Below are positions 37,739 to 49,301 of a DNA stretch of 64,000 bases, piece after piece (positions within the stretch are counted from its first letter, which is position 1; every line of letters starts with the position of its first letter). The notes under the pieces were generated by a model that searched no databases, was not told where the DNA came from, and saw only the letters and a program-made list of their open reading frames with translations. This DNA comes from Asterella californica (lineage: Eukaryota > Streptophyta > Marchantiopsida > Marchantiales > Aytoniaceae), in NCBI GenBank assembly GCA_036924285.1, contig JAYKYS010000002.1, forward strand, positions 42,423,501-42,487,500, given 5' to 3'. A program made the position numbers and the translations under genes.

Positions 37739-38065
37739 CTAAAGACAAGATCCAAAGTTTACAATCCAGATGTTCCCGTTCAGACGCTTACCGACAATCT
37801 GGAATCCCAAGCTTGATACTCGTCTATATAGGCACCTACCGTGACCGGAGAGAGATGCTCCACGAAGGGGACCGACCACACAACAATCTCCAGAAAAGAT
37901 GGTAGAATCTTCACTGCATAAGAACGGCTGATCTAGAGTGCCGGATGATCTAGACGGGTAACTGATACTGATAAATGTCGAAGAAGTTGACTGCTTATCA
38001 CTCCCATCTAAAGAAGAACGATCTGTGATAAAGAACTTGCTTTCTGGTGCTAAAGAGTAGGTCAA
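37739..38065 (-). other. Possible 5' leader or upstream exon of the HIT gene
   Basis: An open 108-codon frame without ATG lies just upstream of the HIT gene. It contains a donor-like GTAAGC near 37791, and an acceptor-like GTATTCAG stands near 37679. Joining these does not give an in-frame fusion to the HIT start, so at most it is a spliced 5' leader. Confidence 0.25.
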
Positions 38066-40805
38066 ACTGATCTCACACCGATGACGCTGACAAGGCTGCC
38101 GAGAATGCGCAGAATTCTACAAAAATGAAACGCTGATGCATGAAGTAATCGTCTTGATGAACAATGAAGTTGTACTACGAGGTGGTTGGAGACGAAGACG
38201 AACTATAGAGAAGAAAGACAAAAAAACTGACCATGTGCGTCAGATCAGCACAAGCACGGCTACCATGAGTGACATCTACAGGAGCAGCCTTGACGAAAGA
38301 CCTCACGTTTCACGATGGAGGTGCACGAGCCTCATGTTCAGAAACTCTTTTCGTTTTCCAAATTATCAAGTTGACAATGTACTGTTTTCATTTTCATCGT
38401 CGATGACGTAGTATCCTCAACTGTGATCATTTAAATCTCACCCTGGAACAATTCCGCTCATTCCAGCAGGCGAGCCAACAGAGGCAGAACTATCAATTCT
38501 GAATCTGCAAACATTCGCGGGACTTTGGAAGCCTTGACGGGTCTGAAAGAGAATCCGAGTGGTAGACTACGGTCCTGACTACCTCAAACTCTCAGGGGCC
38601 CAGAGTAGTTGAAAAGCAGAACACACTCGCAGAAAGATCAAGAAAGACCCCGCCAGTTGCTTGGTAACCAAGAGAAAATGGTTCAAACTTCACTCTGATC
38701 ATGCTTTGTCACGGACTAGGTGATGTGGACATTGTGGAGGTGGCGCGAGACCGCGGTGAGGATAAAGTTGGCAGCTTTATGTCACTCAAAACGAGGAGTA
38801 GCTGTACCGTAGCGTTCCTTTACGCGGCCAGCCGGTGCCGTGAATCCGACCGGGAAAGAACGTATTGGTTCTTTTCTGTCGATATGCATCCGCATGCATG
38901 ACTCGGAATTCTGCGAACTCAGGATCATGCATATCCCTCTTGCTGTGACAGTGTGAGTAGTTCTGCATGGACAGACTGTCCCTCCTTCGGTAAGATGCCA
39001 CCTTAGGGTCTCTTTCCACTTATGCCCTTAAGGTACTTATCCTAACGTGGCCGGGCATCACGTACTAGTGTAGTTTTTTCTAGTGTAACGGGGAGGTGTC
39101 TGCCCATTGCCCAGAAGTTTTTTCCTTGGTTTCACTAGCTCAAGTGTGCTTCTAAAACGCGTGAAGTGCCATGTCCAGGAAATTCACTTGGCTCCAACAT
39201 GAAAGTGAACGTTCACAACTCCTTTCAACGCGATCACGTCAGCAGTGTGATGGAATCTCGGACGCGTGGAGAATAAAGATCGAGAAATGCAGTCAGCGAA
39301 AAATTAGAAAGAGTTGTGTTTGGAGTATCTCCACCTCAAAACTATGGAGATGTTTTATTCTCAAGAATATACAAACTGCTAGATAAAATCTCATAATTTG
39401 ACACACACTGGTATTACCGAACCTCCCTGAAAGTCCCTGATAAACTCAATAAGCTGATAGTGGGCAGAGACCCTTAGACTTCTTCATCACAAAAGTAGAG
39501 CCATGAAGCGTAGAGAGAGTGCAGTGGAAGTCTGAGTCACAGCATGTATCTCCATCCCATATGAAGCAGGAGACGACATATCTTCCTATGAGTTGGAGCA
39601 GGAGCAGGGTGGATTATTATGAACTTTTGTGTTCCGGTAACATGCATTGTCAGAAGCCTGAGCCGGCCGGAGGTCATAAGGATAAAACTGCAACCAACTC
39701 TCCAACATGAAGATTCGTCTAGTAAACACAACATTCCTCCAGCTCCTTGATGGAAGATTTTCTAGAAGCGTTGCTTGGAATAAGGATGTCACTTGCAGCC
39801 ATCGTCCTATGTAAAGGCCTACTCCTATCGACCCCGTTTTCCGTTTTACGGACAATTCTGTTAGCTGCTCTTGGATGATCCGTAGCTGTACGTGACACGA
39901 GAACTTTTCCAACTTGTGCTTTCTAACTTGGGAGAGAGACGGTGAGAATTTCTCCTTTCTTTATACAAGGAGTTGACAACACCTGAGTAGACATGATTGA
40001 TTGCTCAACCTCAACCATATAACTACATATTGTGCACTTAAATGTTCGTGTATATAGAATCCAGTCAGGCCAGTTTTGCGTCATGGGTAGAGAGCAGTGG
40101 GCCAGCAGAAGGAGGTGGACACATCATTTTGTCTTGCTTTTCCAACCGACGGTAGCAAAATCAAGAACTCTGGTTGAGAAGCTGACCGTTCATCTATATG
40201 AAGGACCGTGCCTAGAGCTTTGCATACTGTACCTGACAACGATCAACCCTTCGAATCCATGTGTGTGAGAGTTACCCGAACCCATCCGGCCTATCCTACA
40301 CTCCACGGTAATTGTGGTTAAGACGCTCCCTAAACCTGAAAGAGCCAAGCACAGTATGACCCGGTGGAAACCGACCGGCCCATAGGAGCTGTTGCAGTGG
40401 ACTTCCTGTGGATTGCTCACAGCATGTTCTCCTGGAAACAACATGTCAGCGTTCCTAGCCTGCGTACAGAGTTGTAGATTCCAGTACATTATTCTTCTCG
40501 TTACACGTAGTTAAAACGACATTAGTATTTTAGAGTATCGAATGACTTAAGGTTTCTGCACACTAGCGTATTTATTTTTTATTGCTGTGCGTTAGCAGAA
40601 TTATACGTAGATTACGCAAATCGAAAGAGAAAGGAGGATTTTCTGTTGTGTAATGTATTTTGTAGTATTGTCTTACCGTTAAAAATAGATAAGATCCCAC
40701 AGAGAGAGTCGCTATGAAACCTGGAAAAAGAAGAGAAGGAGATTAGATCCAGATATATCACTAACGCATAACCCCACAATTTCATTGCAAAAGTAGCTTG
40801 TTTCA
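38066..40805. other. Intergenic, no gene recognised
   Basis: Several short overlapping frames on both strands without family resemblance. Confidence 0.5.
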
Positions 40806-41220
40806 AATATACATACTCGATGAACTTCTGGAGAACTTTTGCTCCTTTATTGATATCAAAAAATAAATAGATGTTAATATACCAAGTGGATGAAAATAAT
40901 CAGTTATTTTTATAAATAATAATTTTTAACCTATGTTTGGAAACACATGCAGACAAGCATATAAACCATAAGGCATGAGTACAAAATGCGCTGCTAAAAA
41001 TACAAGTCCATGAATCTAAAGCTGTTTATACATTAATTCATTAATTTAGTACTTAACCTTTTTTGTCGAAAGAGTTAAGTATTAAATTAAACCTATGCAT
41101 ATTTATCTCTTTCATTTTTCACATGAAGAGATGAATATTCCAGAAAGGTTAGGTACTAAATTAAATCCCTGCATATTTACCTCTTCTAACTTTCACATGA
41201 GGAAGTGAATATGCACGGGT
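40806..41220 (+). repeat. Twin-hairpin dispersed repeat, copy C (double end)
   Basis: It starts CATACTCGATGAACTTCTGG, like copy A. Hairpin 1 (about 41037-41091) is TTAATTTAGTACTTAACC with GTTAAGTATTAAATTAA. Hairpin 2 is at about 41098-41143. A second round of the hairpin-1 right arm plus hairpin 2 follows to GTGAATATGCAC at about 41218, so the end is duplicated. Confidence 0.75.
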
Positions 41221-42453
41221 GTTAACTTTTTGGTGCTCACTATGCAGAGTTTAGTGGGTTCACCCTAAAATGCATCTAAATATGCATGCTCTACATAGCC
41301 TAGTCTATTTATTTAAAATATTTAGATCTCACAGAAAAATTTTATCAATTAAAATATTTTAAATATAATGTTTAAATTCTTTGTTCTCAGACAGTACACC
41401 TCCAGAATGAAATCCTCTGGTTACCAAAGTTATTGTCCTCTGGTCATGAGAGTTATCAGACATCTTTATCGGAATATCTAGGCTTTAAACTGAAATGTTT
41501 TCTTCTTATACAAAACGACAAGAAAATCTCACTTTGCCTTCCAGCTTTTGTTCTTTTCTCACTTCAGCAACATCGACGGTTAACTATACAGTACATTTGC
41601 ATACTGTAGCAAAAACTTGAATACAGTTTAGGGAATCAACCTATGAGTAAGACAAGGAGACAAGCACTGAAACCATATTGCACGACAAATTGCTCGATCG
41701 CATGTCCATAATCCATCAGGTTTCATGACGTCGCGTGATGTCATTTCACACGGTCTACTCAGACTCTACTGCCATCAACTAAACTTAAGTTCACCGGCCA
41801 CCCATATCGTTCGACACGGTGCACATTACGGACCAAGGGTAGTTAGAGAAACGCCAACCTGCCTAATTTAGCCGGTTAAGTTTGTCGAAAGCCCGGGGTC
41901 CTCCAACCATGTCTGACTGTTGACACGTGGGAAAGCTGTAAAGGCCCATCCAGATGGTGGACGCCAGCGTTTTGCGGCACGTCAGACTCGAATATCTCAG
42001 GGGAGTGTCATCCCAGAGCTAAAACTATCTTGCTCTCGTTGTGTGTCATTTGCAGTTATCAACAATAGAATTATCAATCTTAAACTCAAACACGCGACTC
42101 TATGAATAGCAAACGGATGGAAAGACCCCATCAAGCTTTACAAGGAAAAGAAGGACCTGAAGGGCCAAGCAACCATCGCTCCCCCAGGAAAGAAGAACAC
42201 CGGGTACGTCTCGTTATCAGTAGTTCTAAAGTCTGTCTATCATCTTTAAAATATTACAGACGAGTAAGTCAAAATTCTTACATACAAAAGATACACATGA
42301 AATAGCATCGACTACTACAATTGCTCTCTTATGGACCACTCCTGCTAAAGCTCTTTGTAGAACAATGAAAACTCTCTGTCTAAAAAATGTAGTGCAAAAA
42401 AAAAAGTGAAAGTGATACCTCTGACGTCTCTCATGGTAAGTTCTGACACACTC

Positions 42454-42921
42454 TCAAATAAAAACTTCGAACTCCGAAATTGTCGATCTATATATCTCCA
42501 AGGCTAAGAAGATGAAACGATGTCTCACATGCATACTCTTATACTTGATCACCTTCGCTGCTACCGTCACGCCTGCAGCCCATCTAAAGAGATGAGTGAT
42601 CACATGTGCCGTCACTGAGTCTCGTGTCAGATCCATGACAACCACATCTGTCACTGAGACCTGATCCTCTCTCATCATGTACAAGTCAGCTCTCACTGAT
42701 CCTCCCACCTGAAAGACATATTGATGCTCTCTCCATGTCATGTAACTGCTCTCCCGTGCTAAGACAGATATGTCGTCTTTGATGACATCGTGGGTAGTTA
42801 TTTGCTCTTCACCGTGAGGACAACGAGCAAAGTGTCGACTCGAGGTATCGAGCGAGATACCATACTCACAGACGGACAGTGTCAAAGCAACAGGCTGGAT
42901 CAAGCATAGGCGAAACCTCAT
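42454..42921 (-). pseudogene. LINE C-terminal zinc/nuclease-like domain
   Basis: A 155-codon frame holds a Cys/His cluster (HFARCPHGEE, TTHD), then RADLYMMREDQVSVTDVVVMD and AAKVIKYKSMHVRHRFI. The spacing of Asp residues and a Lys in an A-x-K-x-x-KY context resembles a PD-(D/E)XK restriction-like endonuclease following RT in some non-LTR elements. That assignment is an inference from motif shape. The second copy at 57220-57465 carries the same segment. Confidence 0.6.
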
Positions 42922-44010
42922 CGCTGTAGAGAAGATAATTGATGCGTCGAAACGCTCTAATGAAAGATCGAGCTATGAGCCAAGAGCATGCGCCCTTGTC
43001 CGAACAAGAACGGAGTCGAGCTCTAGTATCCCGTGAGATAAAAAGATCAACTAAGAGCGCATGAAAAACCTGCTAAAAGTGGTGTCTCGTCAGAGAGGAC
43101 TGTAGTCTGCGAGATCCATCAGCGGCTAAGATATCGAATCGAGGGTGTGTCCCACGTGCCTCAAGAGTCAAACTATCTCTTGTCTCACTGAGACGCATTT
43201 GTAGTGGATAAGAATCATCCTCCACCTCTATCACATAGCTCTCCATAATAGGTCTATCTCGCACGAGGAGACGACAACAGAGCCAAAGTGTTAAGAAGAA
43301 CCAACTACTCAAAAAGGTTGTCGGAGCAGTCTCCTCTATGAATAATAAGCCCACCCTGCCACATGGTATCAACAAAGATGTCTGCTTACGTGCGAGAGGT
43401 CTTGTCAAACAGTCAAAGGTCCTCTGGTACTATGATGTCATAAAAAGTGATCCTCTTATCAAACTCTCTAAGGTGCGAGATGAAGATAGGAGATGGAGAT
43501 ATTATGCGGAGAAAGTAACCAAGACGACGTGCAATGGAAGAGGAAAAGATACCAAAGACACCATGTGGATCCTCTAACATAAAGAGATCCTTGATATGCA
43601 AAACGTCCTCCGTCAAAGCAACATCTAAGAACCGAGAGTCGAAGTCCTCTGTATCACTAGTACTCCAAGGATACGTAAACCATCCCTAGGTGTAACAAAT
43701 CCCTCAAGGAGCTAGAGATCCGATGATATACATTGAGAGACCAAGCCCTGCACTTTGACAGTTTCACTCTCAGCCCTACTAAGGTCAATTAAGAGACGAG
43801 GTGATCAAAGGCATCATAGACTTGATCGGTCGGACTTAGGATATGCGTGTCATCAGCTAGAGATGGAAAAATACAACTTGGAGCAGCCAAGGCGGTGGCC
43901 AAGAGAGCTCTATAGTGAGCGACGGCAAATAGAGGTCCACCCAAAAGATCTCCTTGACGAGTACTTGCAGCGAAGTTGATGATTGTAACCTCCTCTATCG
44001 AAGGACCGTG

Positions 44011-44226
44011 CTAGTAATAAAGAGGGGAGAAAGAATCATAGAACGATCTCATGAAAGGAACGAGACTCGCTAGAGATCCACCGCCATCCATGAGCTCCAT
44101 AAAGATGAAAGCACGAAAAACACTATTAAAAGTATTTTCCACGTCTACTTGTAAGACAACCCAATCAAGATGGATGTCCAAGAGAGCCTTAATGCGGAAG
44201 GACACATACTCACTATCTCCAAGCAT
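44011..44226 (-). pseudogene. LINE reverse transcriptase fragment
   Basis: The minus-strand frame carries WVVLQVDVENTFNSVFR, the RT motif around the first catalytic Asp of non-LTR retrotransposons (usual form LQVD-x-x-NAFNS). It is followed by FPF-like and FYDSFSPLYY segments. Only part of RT is present and frames are broken on both sides. Confidence 0.8.
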
Positions 44227-45296
44227 CGCAACTCCAAATTGATGTGGACAGAGGTGGTCTTGAAAAGTATCTCAAGCTGAAGAACAATTGTAGGACTAAT
44301 AAGTCGTAAGAGAATCTCGCTGATGACTAATGATCGAATCTCTCAATCATTTTTCATCATGACCAAAAGTCTAACTGCCTCCAGCACTTGAGCTATAGAA
44401 TGAGAAATATGTCCTTGAGCTACTGTTATCGCTAATTGAAAAAGCTATGTGAAACTATTAGAAGGTCGTCGGTTTGAAAACAACCCCATATGTGCTCGTA
44501 GACCATCCTAGACAGACCTCTAGAAGATAGACATGGAGTTGTACACAAGGCCTGAGCAAATGACTCTTCAGGCTGATAGTCCTGAACCTCAAGTGATGAG
44601 AGATCACCCGGTGGGAGATGAAAGAATGCAATGAAGTAATCATCTTCTCAGTATGACATACCATTGACAAAAGATGCAATGTTCTAGCAGCTCTACTATA
44701 CTCTCCAACCTGATCTAACATCCTATAACGCGGATCTGTGCGAAAGATGTGACATCACGTGCAGAGACAGACTCACTCTTATCTCATACCGCATGTACTG
44801 ATTCCTCTTATAAGACCACTCAATCATCCACACGAAATCTTCGAAGACGTACTGCTACCTCCTCTTCTGCCACCTTGAGTATAACGAAAACATCAACGAG
44901 ATAGTAAGAGAACAATAATCACGCTGCCTCGTCCTTGGTGTTACGTGTCAACATGTCGAGAGATAGACGAAATGTCTGCCTCGTCTAGTCATGGAGAGCA
45001 CGAAATAACCCGTGCAACAAATGCACACAAGGAAAACTCATCTCGAACAATCTTAGAATAGTGTCAATGTGGACTCTCAACCACTCTCACGACTCAAGAA
45101 GAACTCTAGGAAGAAGGGCTAACGGTGCCATAATGACTGCACGTGTAGACTTCCGCTCTCGGCTAACCTGGGGATCTCATGTGGTCAAGTCATAGCTCTT
45201 GTGCATCTTTCTCACATAACACTTTATCTCTTGCGAGATAAATAACTGACCGTACTTCATAGATAATGTGTCTCCGATCAGTCTCAATCTCATGAG

Positions 45297-45312
45297 AGAG
45301 AGAGAGAGTACC
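45297..45312. repeat. GA microsatellite
   Basis: A short run of GA dinucleotides. Confidence 0.8.
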
Positions 45313-46069
45313 CAGAACTAGAAAAGAGACGATATCCAATCAAAAAATACTTGTAATAAGAACATCTCAAAAATACTCACTCAACTAAAGAACCTTGATC
45401 TGTAAAAATAAAAATACACTATATGTAGCAAGAAGTCATTCAAAAATTTCTCTGAAATCTTAAACAAAAGACTATGTAATCCTAAAAATCTCAACAACGC
45501 AAAAAAACTCAAAAATAATTAATACACACTCATTTTTATTAAATATATCAATTCTAAAATCAAAAAAATAAAAATAAAAATAAAAAAGTAACTGCAATTA
45601 TCCACCCCACACACTCTCTCCTCTCAAAATTAGCTCCTTCCCCTCTCCTCCCCTCTCCTCTCGCTCCCGCTTCCTCTCATCAAGATCTCCACAAGCCAAC
45701 TCGAGCCATCAGCGTTGATTGAACCCTGACCAGTGCATACAGTGCCACGCTGAGATGCCTTCCATGAGGGCCATAGCTTGGAAAGTTGGGACTCGAGAGG
45801 GAGTCTGTTCAGCAGCGGCGAACGTACTACAGTAGAGCCCTGCGACAAAACACCTCAACCTACCACTATCAATCTTTAGTCGCGGGTGTTCTTACCGAAA
45901 CGCGAGTGTTTACGCAGCCGTGGGAGTTCTTACAAATAGTACGTGCGTACATGTACAGAGGAAGGCCCTGACCGTAGTTGCTTTACGAGCCTAAGCTGCT
46001 TCTCAAGGGTGATTCATGTAGGTAAATCTACTGCTCGAGGGAGTTACTTACATCCGTCAAGACGAGTAA

Positions 46070-46126
46070 TAAACTCTGCCCGCTGACGTGGCCGCTGACG
46101 TAAGCTACATCAGCGGGCAGAGTTTA
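46070..46126. repeat. 17-bp perfect inverted repeat
   Basis: Arms TAAACTCTGCCCGCTGA (46070-46086) and its complement (46110-46126) surround a 23-nt loop that itself repeats CCGCTGACGT. The function is unknown. Confidence 0.85.
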
Positions 46127-47139
46127 TTTTGGAGAATATACTAGTGGGGAAAGTTCTGTTTTTTATCCGTTATCTTACATGCTCTGTTTGTGATTTTATG
46201 CAACTTGAGAAAAAAAGTTCCCTAGTGTTTTACGTATAGCAAAAATGACGAACCTTTCGTGACATAAAATATTATTGATCTATAAGAGCACACGTGTTAA
46301 GAAAGTAAGATCATGCACTAAAAAACCATTAAAACACGATGCGAATCCATAAAGAACTCTTTATAACATACTAGTGTTTTCTGATAATTAATTTTTTTTC
46401 ATTTTACTCTACAAAAGTGCTATTATAAATCAAAAATATTTTACGAGCGGTTTGGGACTTCCGAGTAGTTTAAACCGCGACCAAAAACATATCTTTCCCC
46501 ATGAAACTTATTATCGAATCGGATAAATTAAAAGGTTAAATCAAGATCCAAATCACATAATACAAAGTTAAGCTCATATACATAAAAACAATGTTGATGG
46601 TCATTAAAATTTTAGAAATAAATTTATCTGGACGGTAAATATTTTATGGCAACTTACTATCACAAGGCTACTACGGTTTTTAATCCCAGAATGCAAAATC
46701 ACATTTACAAAATGTTCTCTTGCATGTATGGGAAATGAACGCGAACGCGAAAATCTTCGCCATATGAATATGTGTTAAAACTTTTGACTTGCAGGTGTAA
46801 GATAAGGACGAGCCAGAACCGGGAAGCTGGCACGTGAGCGAGCCTAGGACACGTGGTTTTCTGCAGCAAGCTTCAGAAGGTCCAACAAAGCAACAGTAGA
46901 GCATCGCTGTCCGCTCACTAGACGGATTTTACTCCTCGGTCATGGCACTGTTGTAGATTGACGGGCTAGTTCCTGTACTACAGTTCACGTCATTAAAAGG
47001 CTGTTCAAATGTTATCATGTCAGTTTCGAAGCCTGTTTGTTTCTTGAATGGTCCTAAAACAAAGCTTTAATCTGTTAACAAGTCCGTTCATCATAAAACT
47101 TCATGCTATACAATATATATATATATATATTCATGGAAG

Positions 47140-47495
47140 CAAGCATATAAGATAAGCATGCACAACTACCTTTGGGAATTTTTACTCGGTATCTGTTATC
47201 AGAAGATGTATAATTATTATACAGAAATTCTATATTAAGTTCTATTGAAAATAAAAAGATAATATATAATGTAAATATTATCTGTATAGAGAAGTGGGAA
47301 GAATTCCAAAGAACCCATAAGTGAAGTCTATATCAAAACGCCTCCAACAATATAAATCTGGCCAGTCGTTGATTGAAATGATTACTTATAAATATTTTAA
47401 TTTATTATTTAATTCTTTTTGTAAAAAAGATTAGATAATAAATTAAGCTTGATGTAATCTTCCATCTTCAGATGGAAGAGGTGAATCAGCAAATA
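47140..47495 (+). repeat. Twin-hairpin dispersed repeat, copy D
   Basis: It has AAGCATGCACAACTACC at its start and AACCCATAAG in the middle. Hairpin 1 is at about 47394-47449 (TTAATTTATTATTTAATTC with GATTAGATAATAAATTAA). Hairpin 2 (CTTCCATCTTCAGATGGAAG) is followed by AGGTGAATCA. Confidence 0.75.
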
Positions 47496-48443
47496 AGCAA
47501 GCAAGAGGAGATAAAACTTATAGGTTCGAGTAGTTATTTCTTAGGTTAATTTGTTGGTTATTAGTTGATTTTCTTTTTTAATCTTTTTCAACCAGTTGAT
47601 CAGATTACGTATAACTTTTCAAGCTGTTACAGTTTATTATTTTCTTAACTCCAATTCACATTAAACCAATCCACTTTGTCCATTTTTCTCCTTCATACTC
47701 TTTATTCCTTCATACGCTTGTCCTCTTCATGAGTCAGTTAGGCGCTAGAACCTTTGAGATTCTCGTACTTACTCAAGAGAAATTCTTCTTGAATTGTCTT
47801 ATATTCAGAGTGTCCATATATGGTCCGAGCAAAAATATGTCTAATGTTGAGAGATGCTTTGGCTAAATAGGACTTAAAACTTTTTCTCTCCATTTCATAT
47901 TATGAATAAACAGTGTGTCAAAGCTAAAACAAAAAATTCTTTAACGGTTAGAAAGAAAATTGTCGTAGTTTATACAAGAACAGCTTTGTCTAGAATAATG
48001 TATTGCTCAGGGTGTGTTTTTATATCGTTGTAAATTTTAAACTTTTTGATAATTCCAGAAAATTTTCTAAGTTTTGAATTTAGTTACGGTTAAAATTCAC
48101 GTACGATTTGAAAACTATATAAATAGAAACGACTGTAACACTCACACAAGAGGAATGAATATTTCCCAACAATTCCAGCTTTTACACGCACTAATATGCT
48201 ATACCCTATGAATGTTAGGATTTGAGTGTAATTTCCTCTGTTTCCGGGAGGAAGTGAAAAGGTTATCTTCAATCTGCAAGACTGTGTCATGCGGCTTAAA
48301 CTTACCCGGTGTTGCCACATAAGCTGACGCGTGTATAAATTTCATGTAGCACTTCAGTATCCGGCCTAAGTTCACTGGGTCAGACTGTATGTACGTGAGG
48401 ACCATCGAGCTCTCACAACTGTGTTCTTCGATTGCCTCGAGAT

Positions 48444-48485
48444 GTCTACGTCCGGCTGGCGCCTGGTCACCAGCCGGACGTAGAC
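48444..48485. repeat. 16-bp perfect hairpin upstream of the transporter gene
   Basis: GTCTACGTCCGGCTGG (48444-48459) pairs with 48470-48485 across a 10-nt loop. It is GC-rich in AT-rich surroundings and lies about 550 bp upstream of the putative TATA box. Confidence 0.85.
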
Positions 48486-49032
48486 TTAATCGGGCACCTT
48501 GGGTACCGGTAGTCTTAGGAAGCAGCTAGGAAACGAAGATTATACAAATCAGTACTGAAAAGGCAGAAATTCTATGATTTATGTTGTGGTGGGATATGAT
48601 TACAGGATGAACTCCTTCTACGGACGGTCAGGAAGTGGAATTACGGCATTAGAGAAAGCCGCTGATGGCCCGCGGCGAGGACTCGCGGATCCAGGACTTT
48701 AACGAAGGAGGTCATAAGAGAGAGTGAAACAGAGTGAGGGGAGTTCAGAGAGGAGAGATTAGTAGATCAGAGACATGAGTCCTGATTGCGCCGAGAGAAC
48801 TTCCAATAGAAACTAGTCTTTCTCGAGTCAGCGTGCGGAGTACGCACTACGAAGGTTTTGAAGTTTTGTGGGACAGGAGGCGCGATCTCGACGACAGACT
48901 GACTCACGCTCTGACTTCTGCTGGCATTTGGTTTTTGTCTATTTTTGCACTTGCAGTGCAGATTAAAACAATCGGGAGAATCTCATCGCCTGTCAGGTTG
49001 ATTTGGATGGCTTCTTGAGCCCTTTGCGGACC

Positions 49033-49040
49033 TATATATA
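49033..49040 (+). promoter_or_regulatory. Putative TATA box of the transporter gene
   Basis: TATATATA lies 262 bp upstream of the start codon, in a stretch (48.6-49.1 kb) less AT-rich than its surroundings. This is the best promoter candidate, by position only. Confidence 0.45.
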
Positions 49041-49217
49041 TTCTGGAGCGCAACCGCGTCTTCCAGCAGCGGAAGTCCTTCGTATTGCGTTATCCAGGAG
49101 TATCCCGTGCCTTAGATAACAGAGTATCAGAAGGCTTCTAACTCAAATGCTCGCCCAGAGTGTTTTTGAAGGTAGAGGTGTGGTGTGAGATAGTTGGTTT
49201 TGGCCTGAAGAATTGTA

Positions 49218-49241
49218 ATGCTTATGAGAAAGTTTTCATAA
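49218..49241 (+). other. Seven-codon upstream reading frame inside a leader hairpin
   Basis: An ATG at 49218 opens a frame encoding MLMRKFS and stops at 49239-49241, 60 bp before the transporter ATG. The perfect inverted repeat TAATGCTTATGA (49216-49227) and its complement (49236-49247) encloses it, so the upstream start codon lies in a 12-bp stem. It would lie in the 5' leader if the TATA box at 49033 is used. Confidence 0.55.
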
Positions 49242-49301
49242 GCATTAAGACTCTGGGGTAGAGAGAGCAGGATTCGGAGGTGGTCTAGGGGGAAGTGAGA
49301 G

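Larger units (their letters stand above)
42085..45600 (-). mobile_element. Decayed LINE (non-LTR retrotransposon), copy 1
   Basis: Read on the minus strand, an RT fragment (44226-44011) is followed by a C-terminal nuclease-like domain (42921-42454) and a 3' tail ending near 42100 with GTTTGCTATTCAT. The tail is shared with the copies at 56903-57465 and 61353-61437. Upstream (45.3-44.3 kb) the coding sequence is unreadable through frameshifts. The 5' end is unclear; a purine-rich stretch at about 45620-45665 could lie near it. Confidence 0.75.
45666..48440. other. Intergenic with twin-hairpin copy D
   Basis: No gene is recognised. It contains a 17-bp hairpin (46070-46126), a (TA)n run near 47112-47130 and a dispersed repeat at 47140-47495. 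Confidence 0.5.

Noticed and set aside
37660..38065. Fusion of the 108-codon upstream frame to the HIT gene as a transit peptide
   Set aside because: The visible donor and acceptor join out of frame with a stop before the HIT ATG, and the upstream frame has no ATG.
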